Shown piece after piece: positions 1 to 7,806 of a stretch of DNA of 33,998 nt (the stretch's first letter is position 1; every line of letters starts with the position of its first letter). A model generated the notes under the pieces. It was not told the origin of the DNA, ran no database searches, and saw only the letters and a program-made list of their open reading frames with translations. Source of the stretch: Sphingomonas sp. (GTDB lineage Bacteria; Pseudomonadota; Alphaproteobacteria; Sphingomonadales; Sphingomonadaceae); assembly GCF_019746015.1 (NCBI RefSeq), contig NZ_JAIESM010000094.1, forward strand, positions 1 to 33,998. Reading direction: 5' to 3'. The translations under genes and the position numbers were made by a program.

Positions 1-568
1 CGATCTTGCAGCGCGGATCGCCCACCCCGCTCGACCACCATTTGGTGCCGTTGATCACATAATGATCGCCGTCGCGCACCATGCTGGTTTCGATGTTGGT
101 CGCGTCCGAACTGGCCACCGCCGGCTCGGTCATCAGGAAGGCGGAACGGATTTCGCCATTCATCAGCGGGCGCAGCCACGCCTCTTTGTGGGCGCGCGTG
201 CCATAGCGCATCAGCACTTCCATGTTGCCGGTGTCGGGCGCGGAACAGTTGAAGCACTCGCTGGCCCAGCCGATCTTGCCCATTTCCTCGGCGCACAGGG
301 CATATTCCAGATTGGTCAGCTGGGTGCCTTCGAACTCGAAACTGTCATCGACATGCGCCTGGCCCGAATGGGGCGGCATGAAGAAGTTCCACAGCCCGGC
401 CGCCTTGGCCTTCACCTTCACTTCCTCGATCACCGGAATCACCTTCCAGCGTTCGCCGGTATGCGCCTGCTCGTGATAGATGTGATTGCGGGGGCGGATT
501 TCGCGGTCGATAAAGTCCTTCACCCGGTCGCGGAAATAGGTTTCGCGGTCGCTGAGCGTGAAGTCCAT
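1..568 (-). CDS. Acyl-CoA dehydrogenase, ACAD11-like (C-terminal part beyond window)
   Basis: FAD-dependent acyl-CoA dehydrogenase that would introduce an alpha,beta double bond into an acyl-CoA. Only the first 189 codons lie in the window. The protein begins [12 protein letters not shown] and shows the N-terminal helical domain, then the flavin/substrate loop [18 protein letters not shown] near residue 145, followed by the start of the middle beta domain ([10 protein letters not shown]). The [13 protein letters not shown] signature is typical of the ACAD10/ACAD11-like branch rather than classical short-chain enzymes. The ATG is preceded by AGGAGAGG at about 7 nt, which fixes the start. The gene is divergent from the double-TetR regulator at 735, and an operator-like palindrome (610-625) sits about 40 nt upstream of its start. 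Substrate is unknown; the fold assignment is secure, the exact chain-length class is not. Confidence 0.93.
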   Translation of the reverse strand, partial: MDFTLSDRETYFRDRVKDFIDREIRPRNHIYHEQAHTGERWKVIPVIEEVKVKAKAAGLWNFFMPPHSGQAHVDDSFEFEGTQLTNLEYALCAEEMGKIGWASECFNCSAPDTGNMEVLMRYGTRAHKEAWLRPLMNGEIRSAFLMTEPAVASSDATNIETSMVRDGDHYVINGTKWWSSGVGDPRCKI

Positions 569-609
569 GGGGCGCCTCTCCTGTTCTCTTGCTGGCCTGG
601 CTTAGACCG

Positions 610-625
610 TACCGGGTATTCGGTA
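610..625. promoter_or_regulatory. Operator-like palindrome between acyl-CoA dehydrogenase and double-TetR gene
   Basis: TACCGGGTATTCGGTA has 5-bp inverted arms (TACCG/CGGTA) and departs at only two positions from a perfect 16-bp palindrome. It lies in the 166-bp divergent intergenic region. A site identical at 13 of 16 positions lies upstream of the second acyl-CoA dehydrogenase operon (9045-9060, minus strand). TetR-family regulators commonly bind such palindromes next to their own gene, so binding by the adjacent regulator is a reasonable inference, not shown. Confidence 0.45.
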
Positions 626-734
626 AAGCGCCGTCGGTCGATTCGCATCCCCTCCTTTTCGCATACGAATTCGGCGGCGCGCACGGGTGTGGAAAGGGAC
701 TGTTCGTTCGAAAAGATGCTGATAAGCTGGCGTC

Positions 735-1985
735 ATGGCGGGGACGACGACGCTGGAAACGGCGGATTACAGCACGGAACGCTATCGCGCGAAACGCGAC
801 GCCATTCTTGCCGCCGCCGCGCAGGCAATCAACGAACACAGCGCCAAGGGCATGACCTTTGCCGATGTCGCGCGGCGGGTGGGGCTGAACACCACCAGCG
901 TCACCTATTACTTCAAGCGCAAGGAAGATCTGGCCGCCGCCTGTTTCGATTACACGCTCGACCAGCTGCAGCAGATGCTGGCCGAGGCCATGCACGAGGC
1001 AACGCCACAGGCGCGGGTGGCGCGCTATCTGCGGCTGAACATGGAGCGGCTGGCGCGAATCGAACGCGGCGAGGCCACGCCCTTTGCCGTGCTGTCAGAC
1101 CTGCGCGCGATGGAGGAGCCGGCGCTGGGGCGGCTGATGGCGGGCTGGCGCGAGGTGTTCCGGCGCACGCGCGGGCTGTGGGGCCCGGGTGAGACGCGGG
1201 TGCACACCGACCTTTATGGCGCGCGTGCGCATGTGCTGCTGGAAAACACCTTCTGGCTGCCGGTGTGGCTGGGCCGGTATGAGCCCGACCAGTATGACCG
1301 GGTCGAAGCGCGGCTGATGGCGGTGTTCGCGCGCGGCATTGCCGCCGATGGCGCCAGCTGGGCGCCGACGATGATCGAGCTGCCGGCGGTGGATAACGAG
1401 CCGGGCCGGGGCGCCTTTCTGCTGGCGGCGACGCGGCTGATCAACCAGCTCGGCTATCGTGGCGCCTCTGTCCAGAAGATCACGTCGCAGCTCAACGTCA
1501 CCAAGGGCAGCTTCTATCACCATCTGGATGCCAAGGACGATCTGGTGCTGGCCTGTTACGAGCGCAGCCTGGACACGATCGCCGCCGCGCAGCGCCAGGC
1601 GGAGGCCGTGCCGGGCAGCCACTGGCACCGGCTGGAAAGCGTGATCGCAACGCTGCTGGATTTCCAGTTCTCCTCCGCCGGCCCGCTGATGCGGACAACC
1701 GCGCTCTCCGGCCTGCCGCGCGACGAGCGCAAGGCGCTGATCGCGCGCTCCAACCGCATCGCCCGGCGCTATGCCGGCATGATGAGCGACGGCATTGCGG
1801 AGGGATCAGTGCGCGCCATCGATCCGCTGATCGCAGCCCAGGCGCTGATGGCGCTGCAGAACGCGGCGTTCGACATGCGCAAATGGGCCAGCACCATGCC
1901 GCGCACGCGGGCGATTGCCTATTACGCCTCCACGCTCGCCTATGGCCTGTTCGACGACATGGTGATCAGCGCGGCATCCGCTTGA
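735..1985 (+). CDS. Tandem (double) TetR-family transcriptional regulator
   Basis: This 416-residue protein is twice the usual TetR length (about 200) because two complete TetR units follow each other. Unit one has its helix-turn-helix at residues 41-60 (ends TSVTYYF, then KRKEDL); unit two has one at 245-264 (ends KGSFYHHL, then DAKDDL). Each HTH is followed by a helical ligand-binding-like region (about 70-215 and 275-410). The junction near 215-225 is open reading frame without a stop, so it is a genuine fusion rather than two genes. It is divergent from an acyl-CoA dehydrogenase and an operator-like palindrome lies between them, so control of acyl-CoA catabolism, with an acyl-CoA-type ligand, is likely. 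No strong Shine-Dalgarno sequence precedes the ATG. Its 3' end overlaps the convergent MFS gene by 20 bp. Confidence 0.93.
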   Translation: MAGTTTLETADYSTERYRAKRDAILAAAAQAINEHSAKGMTFADVARRVGLNTTSVTYYFKRKEDLAAACFDYTLDQLQQMLAEAMHEATPQARVARYLRLNMERLARIERGEATPFAVLSDLRAMEEPALGRLMAGWREVFRRTRGLWGPGETRVHTDLYGARAHVLLENTFWLPVWLGRYEPDQYDRVEARLMAVFARGIAADGASWAPTMIELPAVDNEPGRGAFLLAATRLINQLGYRGASVQKITSQLNVTKGSFYHHLDAKDDLVLACYERSLDTIAAAQRQAEAVPGSHWHRLESVIATLLDFQFSSAGPLMRTTALSGLPRDERKALIARSNRIARRYAGMMSDGIAEGSVRAIDPLIAAQALMALQNAAFDMRKWASTMPRTRAIAYYASTLAYGLFDDMVISAASA

Positions 1986-3267
1986 GCAGCACGCCGGCGC
2001 GCCAATAGTGGAACAGCGCCCAGGGCGTCGCCATGCTGATGATGACCAGCGAATAGCGCAGCGATTCGGCGCCAAAGCGAGGTTTGAGCAGGTCGCTCAT
2101 GATGCCGACCAGGCTCGGCCCCAACCCCAGCCCGATGAGGTTGATGATGAGCAGCGTGATCGCCGCCCACACCGCGCGCATGCGGGTGGGCGCCAGCCCC
2201 TGGATCAGCGCGAAGCTTGGCCCCAGATAGCTGGAGGCGAGCAAAGTCGACAGGATGATTGCCACGAAGCCGGTGGTGAAATTGCCGCTGAGATAGAAGG
2301 TCAGCGTGAACGGCAGCGCCATCAGCTTCAGGATGGCCACCAGCCAGCCCTGCAGGTGCAGGCCATAGCGCCGCCCCAGATAATCGGCGAGCCGGCCGCC
2401 AACCACGCCGCCCAGCGCGCCGGTGAGGGCAATCGCTGGCGCATAGATCAAAGACACCTGCCGCAGTGTCAGGTCATAGGAGCGCTGCAGGAAGCTGGGC
2501 CCGAAATTGGCGGTCGCATAGCCGATGAGCGAGGTGACCGTGACGCCCAGGATCAGGTGCAGCGCCGCCGGAGACTGGAGCAACGTGCGCAGCCCCTCGC
2601 TGAGCGGCGGCATGTCGCCCGCGTGGCGCACATGGCCGGGGTCTGACAGGCCCCGGCGCGGCTCCACCATTACCAGCCGCACGACGATCGCCAGAATGAT
2701 ACCCGGCAGGCCGACCGCCGCCATCGCCCAGCGCCAGCCATAGGCGGACGCGATCAGCCCGCCGATGATCGCGCCAAAGCCGCCCCCCAGCACAACGCCG
2801 GTGGCATAGATGCCCATCGCGCCGGCGCGCTTTTCCGGCGGGTAAAGGTCTGCGATGATCGAGTGGCTGGGCGGGCTGGAGCCGGCCTCCCCTACCCCCA
2901 CGCCGATGCGGTAGATGAGCAGCTGGACGAAATTCTGCGCGGTGCCGCACAACGCCGTCATCGCGCTCCACAAGGCCAGCGCGATGGCGATGATGTTGCG
3001 CCGGCTGCCCCGATCGGCCAGCCACGCGACCGGAATGCCGAGCGTTGCGTAGAAGACGGCGAACGCCAGCCCAGACAGCAGGCCGAGCTGGGTGTCGTTC
3101 AGGTTGAGGTCCGCCTTGATCTGCTCGAGCAGGATCGACAGGATGTAGCGATCCATGAAGCTGAAGAAATAGACGAGCGTCAGCAGCGCGAGCGTCCACC
3201 CGCGCCGTTTCAGCGCGCGGGCATCGGCTTCGTTCTGGCCGATCGACATGGTGGGCGCGGTCGCCAT
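1966..3267 (-). CDS. MFS transporter, spinster-like family
   Basis: Inner-membrane transporter of 433 residues with about 12 hydrophobic segments. The N-terminal stretch YFFSFMDRYILSILLE in TM1, the loop AWLADRGSRRNIIAIAL between TM2 and TM3 (MFS signature G/A-x-LaDr-x-g-R-R) and GVGVGEAGSSPPSHSIIADL in TM4-5 are typical of the spinster-like group common in sphingomonads beside TonB receptors and catabolic genes. The second signature GGRLADYLGRRYG appears in the C-terminal half. Substrate unknown; organic acid or aromatic compound transport is a family-based guess. AGGAGAG precedes the ATG; a second ATG lies 18 nt inside (3249). An intrinsic terminator ends only about 28 nt upstream of the start, so expression would need read-through from the TonB receptor gene or a promoter overlapping the hairpin. 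The 3' end overlaps the convergent regulator by 20 bp. Confidence 0.93.
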   Translation of the reverse strand: MATAPTMSIGQNEADARALKRRGWTLALLTLVYFFSFMDRYILSILLEQIKADLNLNDTQLGLLSGLAFAVFYATLGIPVAWLADRGSRRNIIAIALALWSAMTALCGTAQNFVQLLIYRIGVGVGEAGSSPPSHSIIADLYPPEKRAGAMGIYATGVVLGGGFGAIIGGLIASAYGWRWAMAAVGLPGIILAIVVRLVMVEPRRGLSDPGHVRHAGDMPPLSEGLRTLLQSPAALHLILGVTVTSLIGYATANFGPSFLQRSYDLTLRQVSLIYAPAIALTGALGGVVGGRLADYLGRRYGLHLQGWLVAILKLMALPFTLTFYLSGNFTTGFVAIILSTLLASSYLGPSFALIQGLAPTRMRAVWAAITLLIINLIGLGLGPSLVGIMSDLLKPRFGAESLRYSLVIISMATPWALFHYWRAGVLLKRMPR

Positions 3268-3294
3268 GGGGGCGGCTCTCCTGCTGGCCGTTAC

Positions 3295-3333
3295 AAAAAA
3301 GCCGCCGCCTGAGGGGAAAGTTCAGGCGGCGGC
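3295..3333 (-). terminator. Intrinsic terminator downstream of the TonB-dependent receptor gene
   Basis: On the minus strand a 12-bp perfect GC-rich stem (3322-3333 with 3301-3312), loop of 9 nt, is followed directly by six T residues (3295-3300). It lies 26 nt past the receptor stop codon and just before the Shine-Dalgarno sequence of the downstream MFS gene, in the same transcription direction. Confidence 0.88.
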
Positions 3334-3358
3334 CAGCAATCAGTGCATCGCGCGTCGC

Positions 3359-6300
3359 TTAGAAACGCTGCGAGATACCGACGCGCAGGTTGAGCCCGAG
3401 CGGCGTGGCCGTGAACGGGTCGTAGTTGAAGTCGAGCCGGGCGAAGGGCGGCTGCGCGTCGAGCAGGTTCTGAACCGACACAAAGCCCGTGGTGTTGCTC
3501 TTCAGGCTAACCCGATAGGTGAAATCGAGCGTGGTGAACGAACCGATGTTCTTGCCCCCAGTCACCGATGCACCTGCCAGGGCGCCGGTATTGGGGCCGA
3601 AGATCGCATCGGTGCGCTGGTCGGTATAGCCATCGATGTAATTGGCCTGGAACCGCACGCTGTGGATGCCCCGGCGCAGGTCGAAATAGCCGAAGCCACG
3701 CACGCGCGGCAGCGGATAGGCGGTGGTCTGGAAATTGAGCTTGCCCACCGCATCGAACGCCGGCTGCACCGTGATGCCCTCAACCACCACATTCTGCGTC
3801 TGGTAGTCGATGATGTAGGTGCCGTTCACGCCGACGGCGAGGTTCCACTGGCCCCAGTCCCACTTGTAATCGGCCTGGAAGTCGAGGCCCGACGTGGTCA
3901 GGTTGGCGCTGTTGACCAGCTGGGTGCGCAGCCGCTGCACGTTGCCGATGCCACAGCCGGCCGCCGTGAAGGTGAAGCGCGCCTGCAGGTTGGCAAAGGC
4001 GGCGTTGCCGCAATTGGCATTGCCGGTGGCGCCGAACATGGCGGCGACGATGCCCGATACGGGCTCGCCTTCGATCGGGCCACTGAACTCATAGCGCCAG
4101 TAATCGATGGTCGCGCTGAACCCGCCCGAACCCAGGATGATGCCCGCCGAATAGGTGGTGGCGGTTTCCGGGCGCAGGTTCGGGTTCCCGTTCACATCCA
4201 CCGCGCGGAAGGCCGAGCCGATCACCTGCAGCGAGGTGACGTTGCCGTCCAGATTCTGCGGCGGCGGGCCGCGGAAGGTGGTGCCGCCACCGGCGCGCAG
4301 CGCCAGCCACGGCGTCGCCTGCCAGCGGATGCGGCCCTGCGGATTGAAGGTAGAACCGACGCGGCCGCCATAATCCTCGAAGCGGGCCGAGAATTGCGCG
4401 TTGAGCGTGTCGGTGATCGGCGCCTGCAATTCGCCATAGAGCGCGATCACGTCGCCGGTGATGGCGCGCGGCAGGTTGGTGCCCAAGAAGCCCAGCGCGC
4501 CGGTCTGCGGGTTGCAGGTCGCCGCCGGGTTGAGCGGCGAACCCGGGCACGGATTGTTGCGCAGATCGGCATCGGCATTGTAGCGGATCGCGTAGTAATC
4601 GCGGCGATACTGCGCGCCAAAGGCGAAGGCGATGTCGCCGCCGGGCAGCTTCAGCCCGGTCTTGCCCGAAAGGACCGCTTCACCCACCAGCTGCGTGGTG
4701 CGCGTGTCGCTGCGCGAGGTGCGGAAGAAATCATCGATCGTCGCCAGATCGTTGATCAGGCCCGCGCCCGGCGTGAGATTGAACCCCGCCGGCGAGCGCG
4801 TGCCGGCAAAGGTCGGGTTGACCTGCCCGGTCACCGGATTGCCCGGAATGGCGGTGGAGAAGGGGTTGAAGAAGGTGCAGCCATTGGTACCCGCGGCCGC
4901 CGCCAGCTGTGCCGCCGTCAGCCCGGCGCGCTGCGCGGGCGTGCGGAAGGCGCAGTTCGCGCCGCCAAAGCCGGCCAGCGCGTTCTGCAGCAGGTCGCCG
5001 AACGTGTCCGTCCCCTCAATCCCGCGATTATATTCGGAATAGGTGAAGGCCGTGTCGAGCGTCAGGCTGGAATTGATATCCCATTTCAGGCCCGAACTGA
5101 TGCGGAACGTGTCCGACTGGCGCTGGCTGAATGCCGAGCCGCGGTCATTGCCGGGCAGCGTCTGGAACAGCGGGTTGCCGCCGTTCAGGAACGGTCGGAA
5201 CAGCACCGGGAAGGCAATTGCCGGCGCAACCGGCGCACCGCCCGCCGTCACGCAGCCCGACTGCGCGCCATAAAGCGCGCAATAGTCACGCAGCGCCGGC
5301 GCATAGGTCGGGATGACGAACAGACCGCCGCCGCCGCTTGCCGCGTTGGCCGATGGCGGCAGCGTCGGCAGATAGCTGGGCGACGTGGTGATCCGCGTCG
5401 ACGACGAGCCGTACAGGAACGACACGTCGAACCGCAGATTGCTCGCCAGATCGATCTTGGCTTCGAGATAGGCCTGATACCGGTCCTCGGGCTCGACCAG
5501 ATTGTCGAACTGGCCGAAATTGGTGAAGCAGCGGTCGGTGGTCGACCCCGGCAGCGAGCGGAAGCCGCCCAGCGCCGTACAGCCCAGATCGCGCACGAAG
5601 TTGGGGGTGCCGCCAAAGCCGAAATTGCCCGGGCTGCCGCCGCCGGAGAAGCCGCCCTGCGGGTTGTTCTGATAGGGCTGGACGGCAAATTGACGCGCGG
5701 TGGTGCGCAGCTCGTTGCGGCGCTGATAGCCGAACGACGCGAGCGCCGAGAAATTCTCCTTCTTCACGCCGTAAGACAGGCCGGCCTGATAATCGCCCGC
5801 CGAACCATCGATGTAGCGATAGTTGAAGTCGGCCTGCAGCCCGCGCAGATCGGTGCGGGTGATGAAGTTCACCACGCCGGCGATCGCGTCAGACCCGTAG
5901 GTCGCGGCCGCGCCGTCCTTCAGCACTTCGATGCGGCCGATGGCGGCAATCGGCATCAGGTTGATGTCCACCACCGGCACGCCGGTGCCGGCAAACACGT
6001 TACGACGGCCATTGAGCAGCACCAGCGTACGCTGCGGCCCCAGGCCGCGCAGGTTGACGCTGGCCACACCTTCCGACCCCTGCGAGCGGGAGTCGAACTG
6101 GTTGGCGTCGCCCAGCACGCCCGACGAGCTGGGCAGCTGCTTGATGAAATCGAGCGCGGTCGGCGCGCCGCGGCGGGCCAGTTCCTCGGCGGTGATCACG
6201 TCGACGGGCAGCGCGCCATTTTCAGGCGTGCCCTTGATCAGCGAGCCGGTGACGACCACGTCCTGCTGAACGGGCTCCTCGCCGCCCTGGGCGGGGGCAT

Positions 6301-6415
6301 CCTGCACCAGCGTTACCGGCTTGTCGGCCGGCCGGTCCTGTGCGGCAGCCGGAGTAACAAAGGCAACCGCCAGCGCAACACCGGCACTGGCGGCAAGGAA
6401 CTTCGATTTACGCAT
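3359..6415 (-). CDS. TonB-dependent outer-membrane receptor
   Basis: Outer-membrane beta-barrel receptor of 1018 residues for energised uptake. A signal peptide is visible (MRKSKFLAASAG... ending TPAAAQ, about residues 1-26). A TonB-box-like DVVVTGSLI precedes the plug domain, which contains the markers NLRGLGPQRTLVLLNGRR and IEVLKDGAAATYGSDAIAGVVNFIT. The remainder is barrel with many aromatic-ended strands, and the chain ends in phenylalanine (GISQRF) as expected for outer-membrane insertion. The start chosen is the ATG at 6415, which has GGGAGAG in front and begins the signal peptide; an upstream in-frame start at 6499 would bury the signal peptide. Size and plug style match the large 'iron complex outer-membrane receptor' family that sphingomonads use for many organic substrates; ligand unknown. 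Located with transporters and acyl-CoA genes, so uptake of the catabolised compound is plausible. Confidence 0.96.
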   Translation of the reverse strand: MRKSKFLAASAGVALAVAFVTPAAAQDRPADKPVTLVQDAPAQGGEEPVQQDVVVTGSLIKGTPENGALPVDVITAEELARRGAPTALDFIKQLPSSSGVLGDANQFDSRSQGSEGVASVNLRGLGPQRTLVLLNGRRNVFAGTGVPVVDINLMPIAAIGRIEVLKDGAAATYGSDAIAGVVNFITRTDLRGLQADFNYRYIDGSAGDYQAGLSYGVKKENFSALASFGYQRRNELRTTARQFAVQPYQNNPQGGFSGGGSPGNFGFGGTPNFVRDLGCTALGGFRSLPGSTTDRCFTNFGQFDNLVEPEDRYQAYLEAKIDLASNLRFDVSFLYGSSSTRITTSPSYLPTLPPSANAASGGGGLFVIPTYAPALRDYCALYGAQSGCVTAGGAPVAPAIAFPVLFRPFLNGGNPLFQTLPGNDRGSAFSQRQSDTFRISSGLKWDINSSLTLDTAFTYSEYNRGIEGTDTFGDLLQNALAGFGGANCAFRTPAQRAGLTAAQLAAAAGTNGCTFFNPFSTAIPGNPVTGQVNPTFAGTRSPAGFNLTPGAGLINDLATIDDFFRTSRSDTRTTQLVGEAVLSGKTGLKLPGGDIAFAFGAQYRRDYYAIRYNADADLRNNPCPGSPLNPAATCNPQTGALGFLGTNLPRAITGDVIALYGELQAPITDTLNAQFSARFEDYGGRVGSTFNPQGRIRWQATPWLALRAGGGTTFRGPPPQNLDGNVTSLQVIGSAFRAVDVNGNPNLRPETATTYSAGIILGSGGFSATIDYWRYEFSGPIEGEPVSGIVAAMFGATGNANCGNAAFANLQARFTFTAAGCGIGNVQRLRTQLVNSANLTTSGLDFQADYKWDWGQWNLAVGVNGTYIIDYQTQNVVVEGITVQPAFDAVGKLNFQTTAYPLPRVRGFGYFDLRRGIHSVRFQANYIDGYTDQRTDAIFGPNTGALAGASVTGGKNIGSFTTLDFTYRVSLKSNTTGFVSVQNLLDAQPPFARLDFNYDPFTATPLGLNLRVGISQRF

Positions 6416-6472
6416 CCCACTCTCCCATCTGGCCGGGCCACTGTCGGGCGCCGTACCGCAACCTCGAATTGA

Positions 6473-6487
6473 CACGCTCAAAGCGTG
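6473..6487. promoter_or_regulatory. Inverted repeat in the TonB-receptor promoter region
   Basis: CACGCT-CAA-AGCGTG is a perfect 6-bp inverted repeat, 58-72 nt upstream of the receptor start. On the minus strand it falls inside the 17-nt gap between TTGACG and a weak TCAATT, which could be -35 and -10 elements. Operator function is a guess from position only; the rest of 6416-6620 shows no gene. Confidence 0.25.
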
Positions 6488-6620
6488 CCCGTCAAGCAAA
6501 ACACTAGTTGCAATGCGCTACGTTTTCCAGCCGTGGCGCGAAAAGCACAGCGCCGGCGCGGACGAACCCGCGCCGGAACCATGGTTCAAATCGCTGCAAA
6601 CCACCGCAGGGGCGGCGCGA

Positions 6621-7685
6621 TCAATAGCCGTTCAGCCGGGCAAAACGCTCGCGATGATAGGCGGCATTGCCCCACATCGCCTCCAGCACGGCGGCGCGCT
6701 TGATGTAGAAGCCGGCGTCATGTTCGTCGGTCATGCCGATGCCGCCATGCAGCTGGATCATCTCGCGGCTGACCAGCTTGCAGGTGTCGCCTGCCACGGC
6801 TTTGGCCAGGCTCACCGCCTGGTCCACGTCCGAACGGCCGCTGTCGATCGCCTCGAACGCCCCCTCGACGGCGGAGCGCATCAGCTCGATCTCGGTGAAC
6901 ATCTTGGCCATGCGGTGCTGCAGCGCCTGGAAGCTGGACAGCAGCTGGCCGAACTGCACGCGCGTCTTGAGATAATCATTGGTCGTCTCGAACGCCTGCA
7001 CGGCCAGACCCAGCATTTCGGCACAGGTGGCCGCCGTCGCGCGGTCGACAATTGCCTGAGTCGCCACGTCCAGCTTTTCGGCCGGCACGCCGTCAAAACG
7101 CACCTCGGCATGGCTGCGCGCGTCGGTCATCCGGCGCGTCGAACGGGCGATGCCGGCAGCGGCGCCGTCGACCAGATACAGGCCGTCGGTGGCCGCCACC
7201 ACGAAGACACCGGCACTGTCCCCTTCGGCCACAAAGGCCTTGGTGCCGGTCAGCTTGCCGCCCGTCACGCTCGCCGTGATCTTGGCCGGGTTGTGGACCG
7301 GGCCTTCATCCACCGCCAGCGCGGCAACCACCGAACCATCGGCGACGCGCGGCAGCCAGTGCGCCTTTTGCGCGTCGCTGCCGCCCAGCACGATGGCGGT
7401 CGCAGCGGCCGAGGTGGCGGCGAGCGGCGACGCGGTCAGGTTGCGGCCCAATTGCTCCAGCACCAGCCCGAGCGACAGATAGCCGAAGGCGGTGCCGCCA
7501 AATTCTTCCGGAATGACGATGCCGGCCAGGCCCATTTCGGCCATCTTGCCCCAGGCATCACGGTCAAAACCTTCGGCTGGCGCTGCATTGCGCATCGCGC
7601 GGAACGCGGTGACGGGCGATTCATTGTCGGTCCATTCGCGCACCATGTCGCGCAGCATGGTCTGTTCTTCGTTCAGCACTGCCAT
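6621..7685 (-). CDS. Acyl-CoA dehydrogenase, short subunit
   Basis: 354 residues, shorter than the usual 380-400. It has the N-terminal helical domain (GLAGIVIPEEFGGTAFGYLSLGLVLEQLGRN), a middle domain with reduced flavin loops (no clear TEP-GSD motif; VDEGPVHNPAKITASV stands in its place), and the C-terminal helical domain with RVQFGQLLSSFQALQHRMAKM and LHGGIGMTDEHDAGFYIKRA. This degenerate middle domain with an intact HGGIGMT end is characteristic of partner subunits in alpha2beta2 acyl-CoA dehydrogenases, such as those of mycobacterial steroid side-chain degradation. It follows the longer dehydrogenase gene on the same strand after 121 nt containing a stem-loop. AGGGAG seven nt before the ATG supports the start. 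A heterotetramer with its neighbour is an inference. Confidence 0.93.
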   Translation of the reverse strand: MAVLNEEQTMLRDMVREWTDNESPVTAFRAMRNAAPAEGFDRDAWGKMAEMGLAGIVIPEEFGGTAFGYLSLGLVLEQLGRNLTASPLAATSAAATAIVLGGSDAQKAHWLPRVADGSVVAALAVDEGPVHNPAKITASVTGGKLTGTKAFVAEGDSAGVFVVAATDGLYLVDGAAAGIARSTRRMTDARSHAEVRFDGVPAEKLDVATQAIVDRATAATCAEMLGLAVQAFETTNDYLKTRVQFGQLLSSFQALQHRMAKMFTEIELMRSAVEGAFEAIDSGRSDVDQAVSLAKAVAGDTCKLVSREMIQLHGGIGMTDEHDAGFYIKRAAVLEAMWGNAAYHRERFARLNGY

Positions 7686-7707
7686 GTCTCTACTCCCTCT
7701 CCCCGGT

Positions 7708-7749
7708 GGCGGGGCGGCAGGCGTGTTTCGCGCCGCGCTCCGCCCCGCC
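7708..7749. repeat. Intercistronic stem-loop between the two acyl-CoA dehydrogenase genes
   Basis: GGCGGGGCGG (7708-7717) and its exact complement (7740-7749) enclose 22 nt. No T tract follows on the minus strand, so it is not a standard terminator. It fills most of the 121-nt gap between two co-directional genes. Such elements can be dispersed repeats or can stabilise upstream mRNA and set subunit ratio; which applies cannot be told from one copy. Confidence 0.5.
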
Positions 7750-7806
7750 GGCGCCGCTGCCCCGCATCAGCGGACGGCGCCGGGTGCATGATTGATCCTG
7801 ACGGGC

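Noticed and set aside
3248..6472. 1074-residue open frame on the plus strand
   Set aside because: It is the antisense of the TonB-dependent receptor; its translation is Arg/Ala/Gly-rich with no recognisable domain, and it also lacks a ribosome site.
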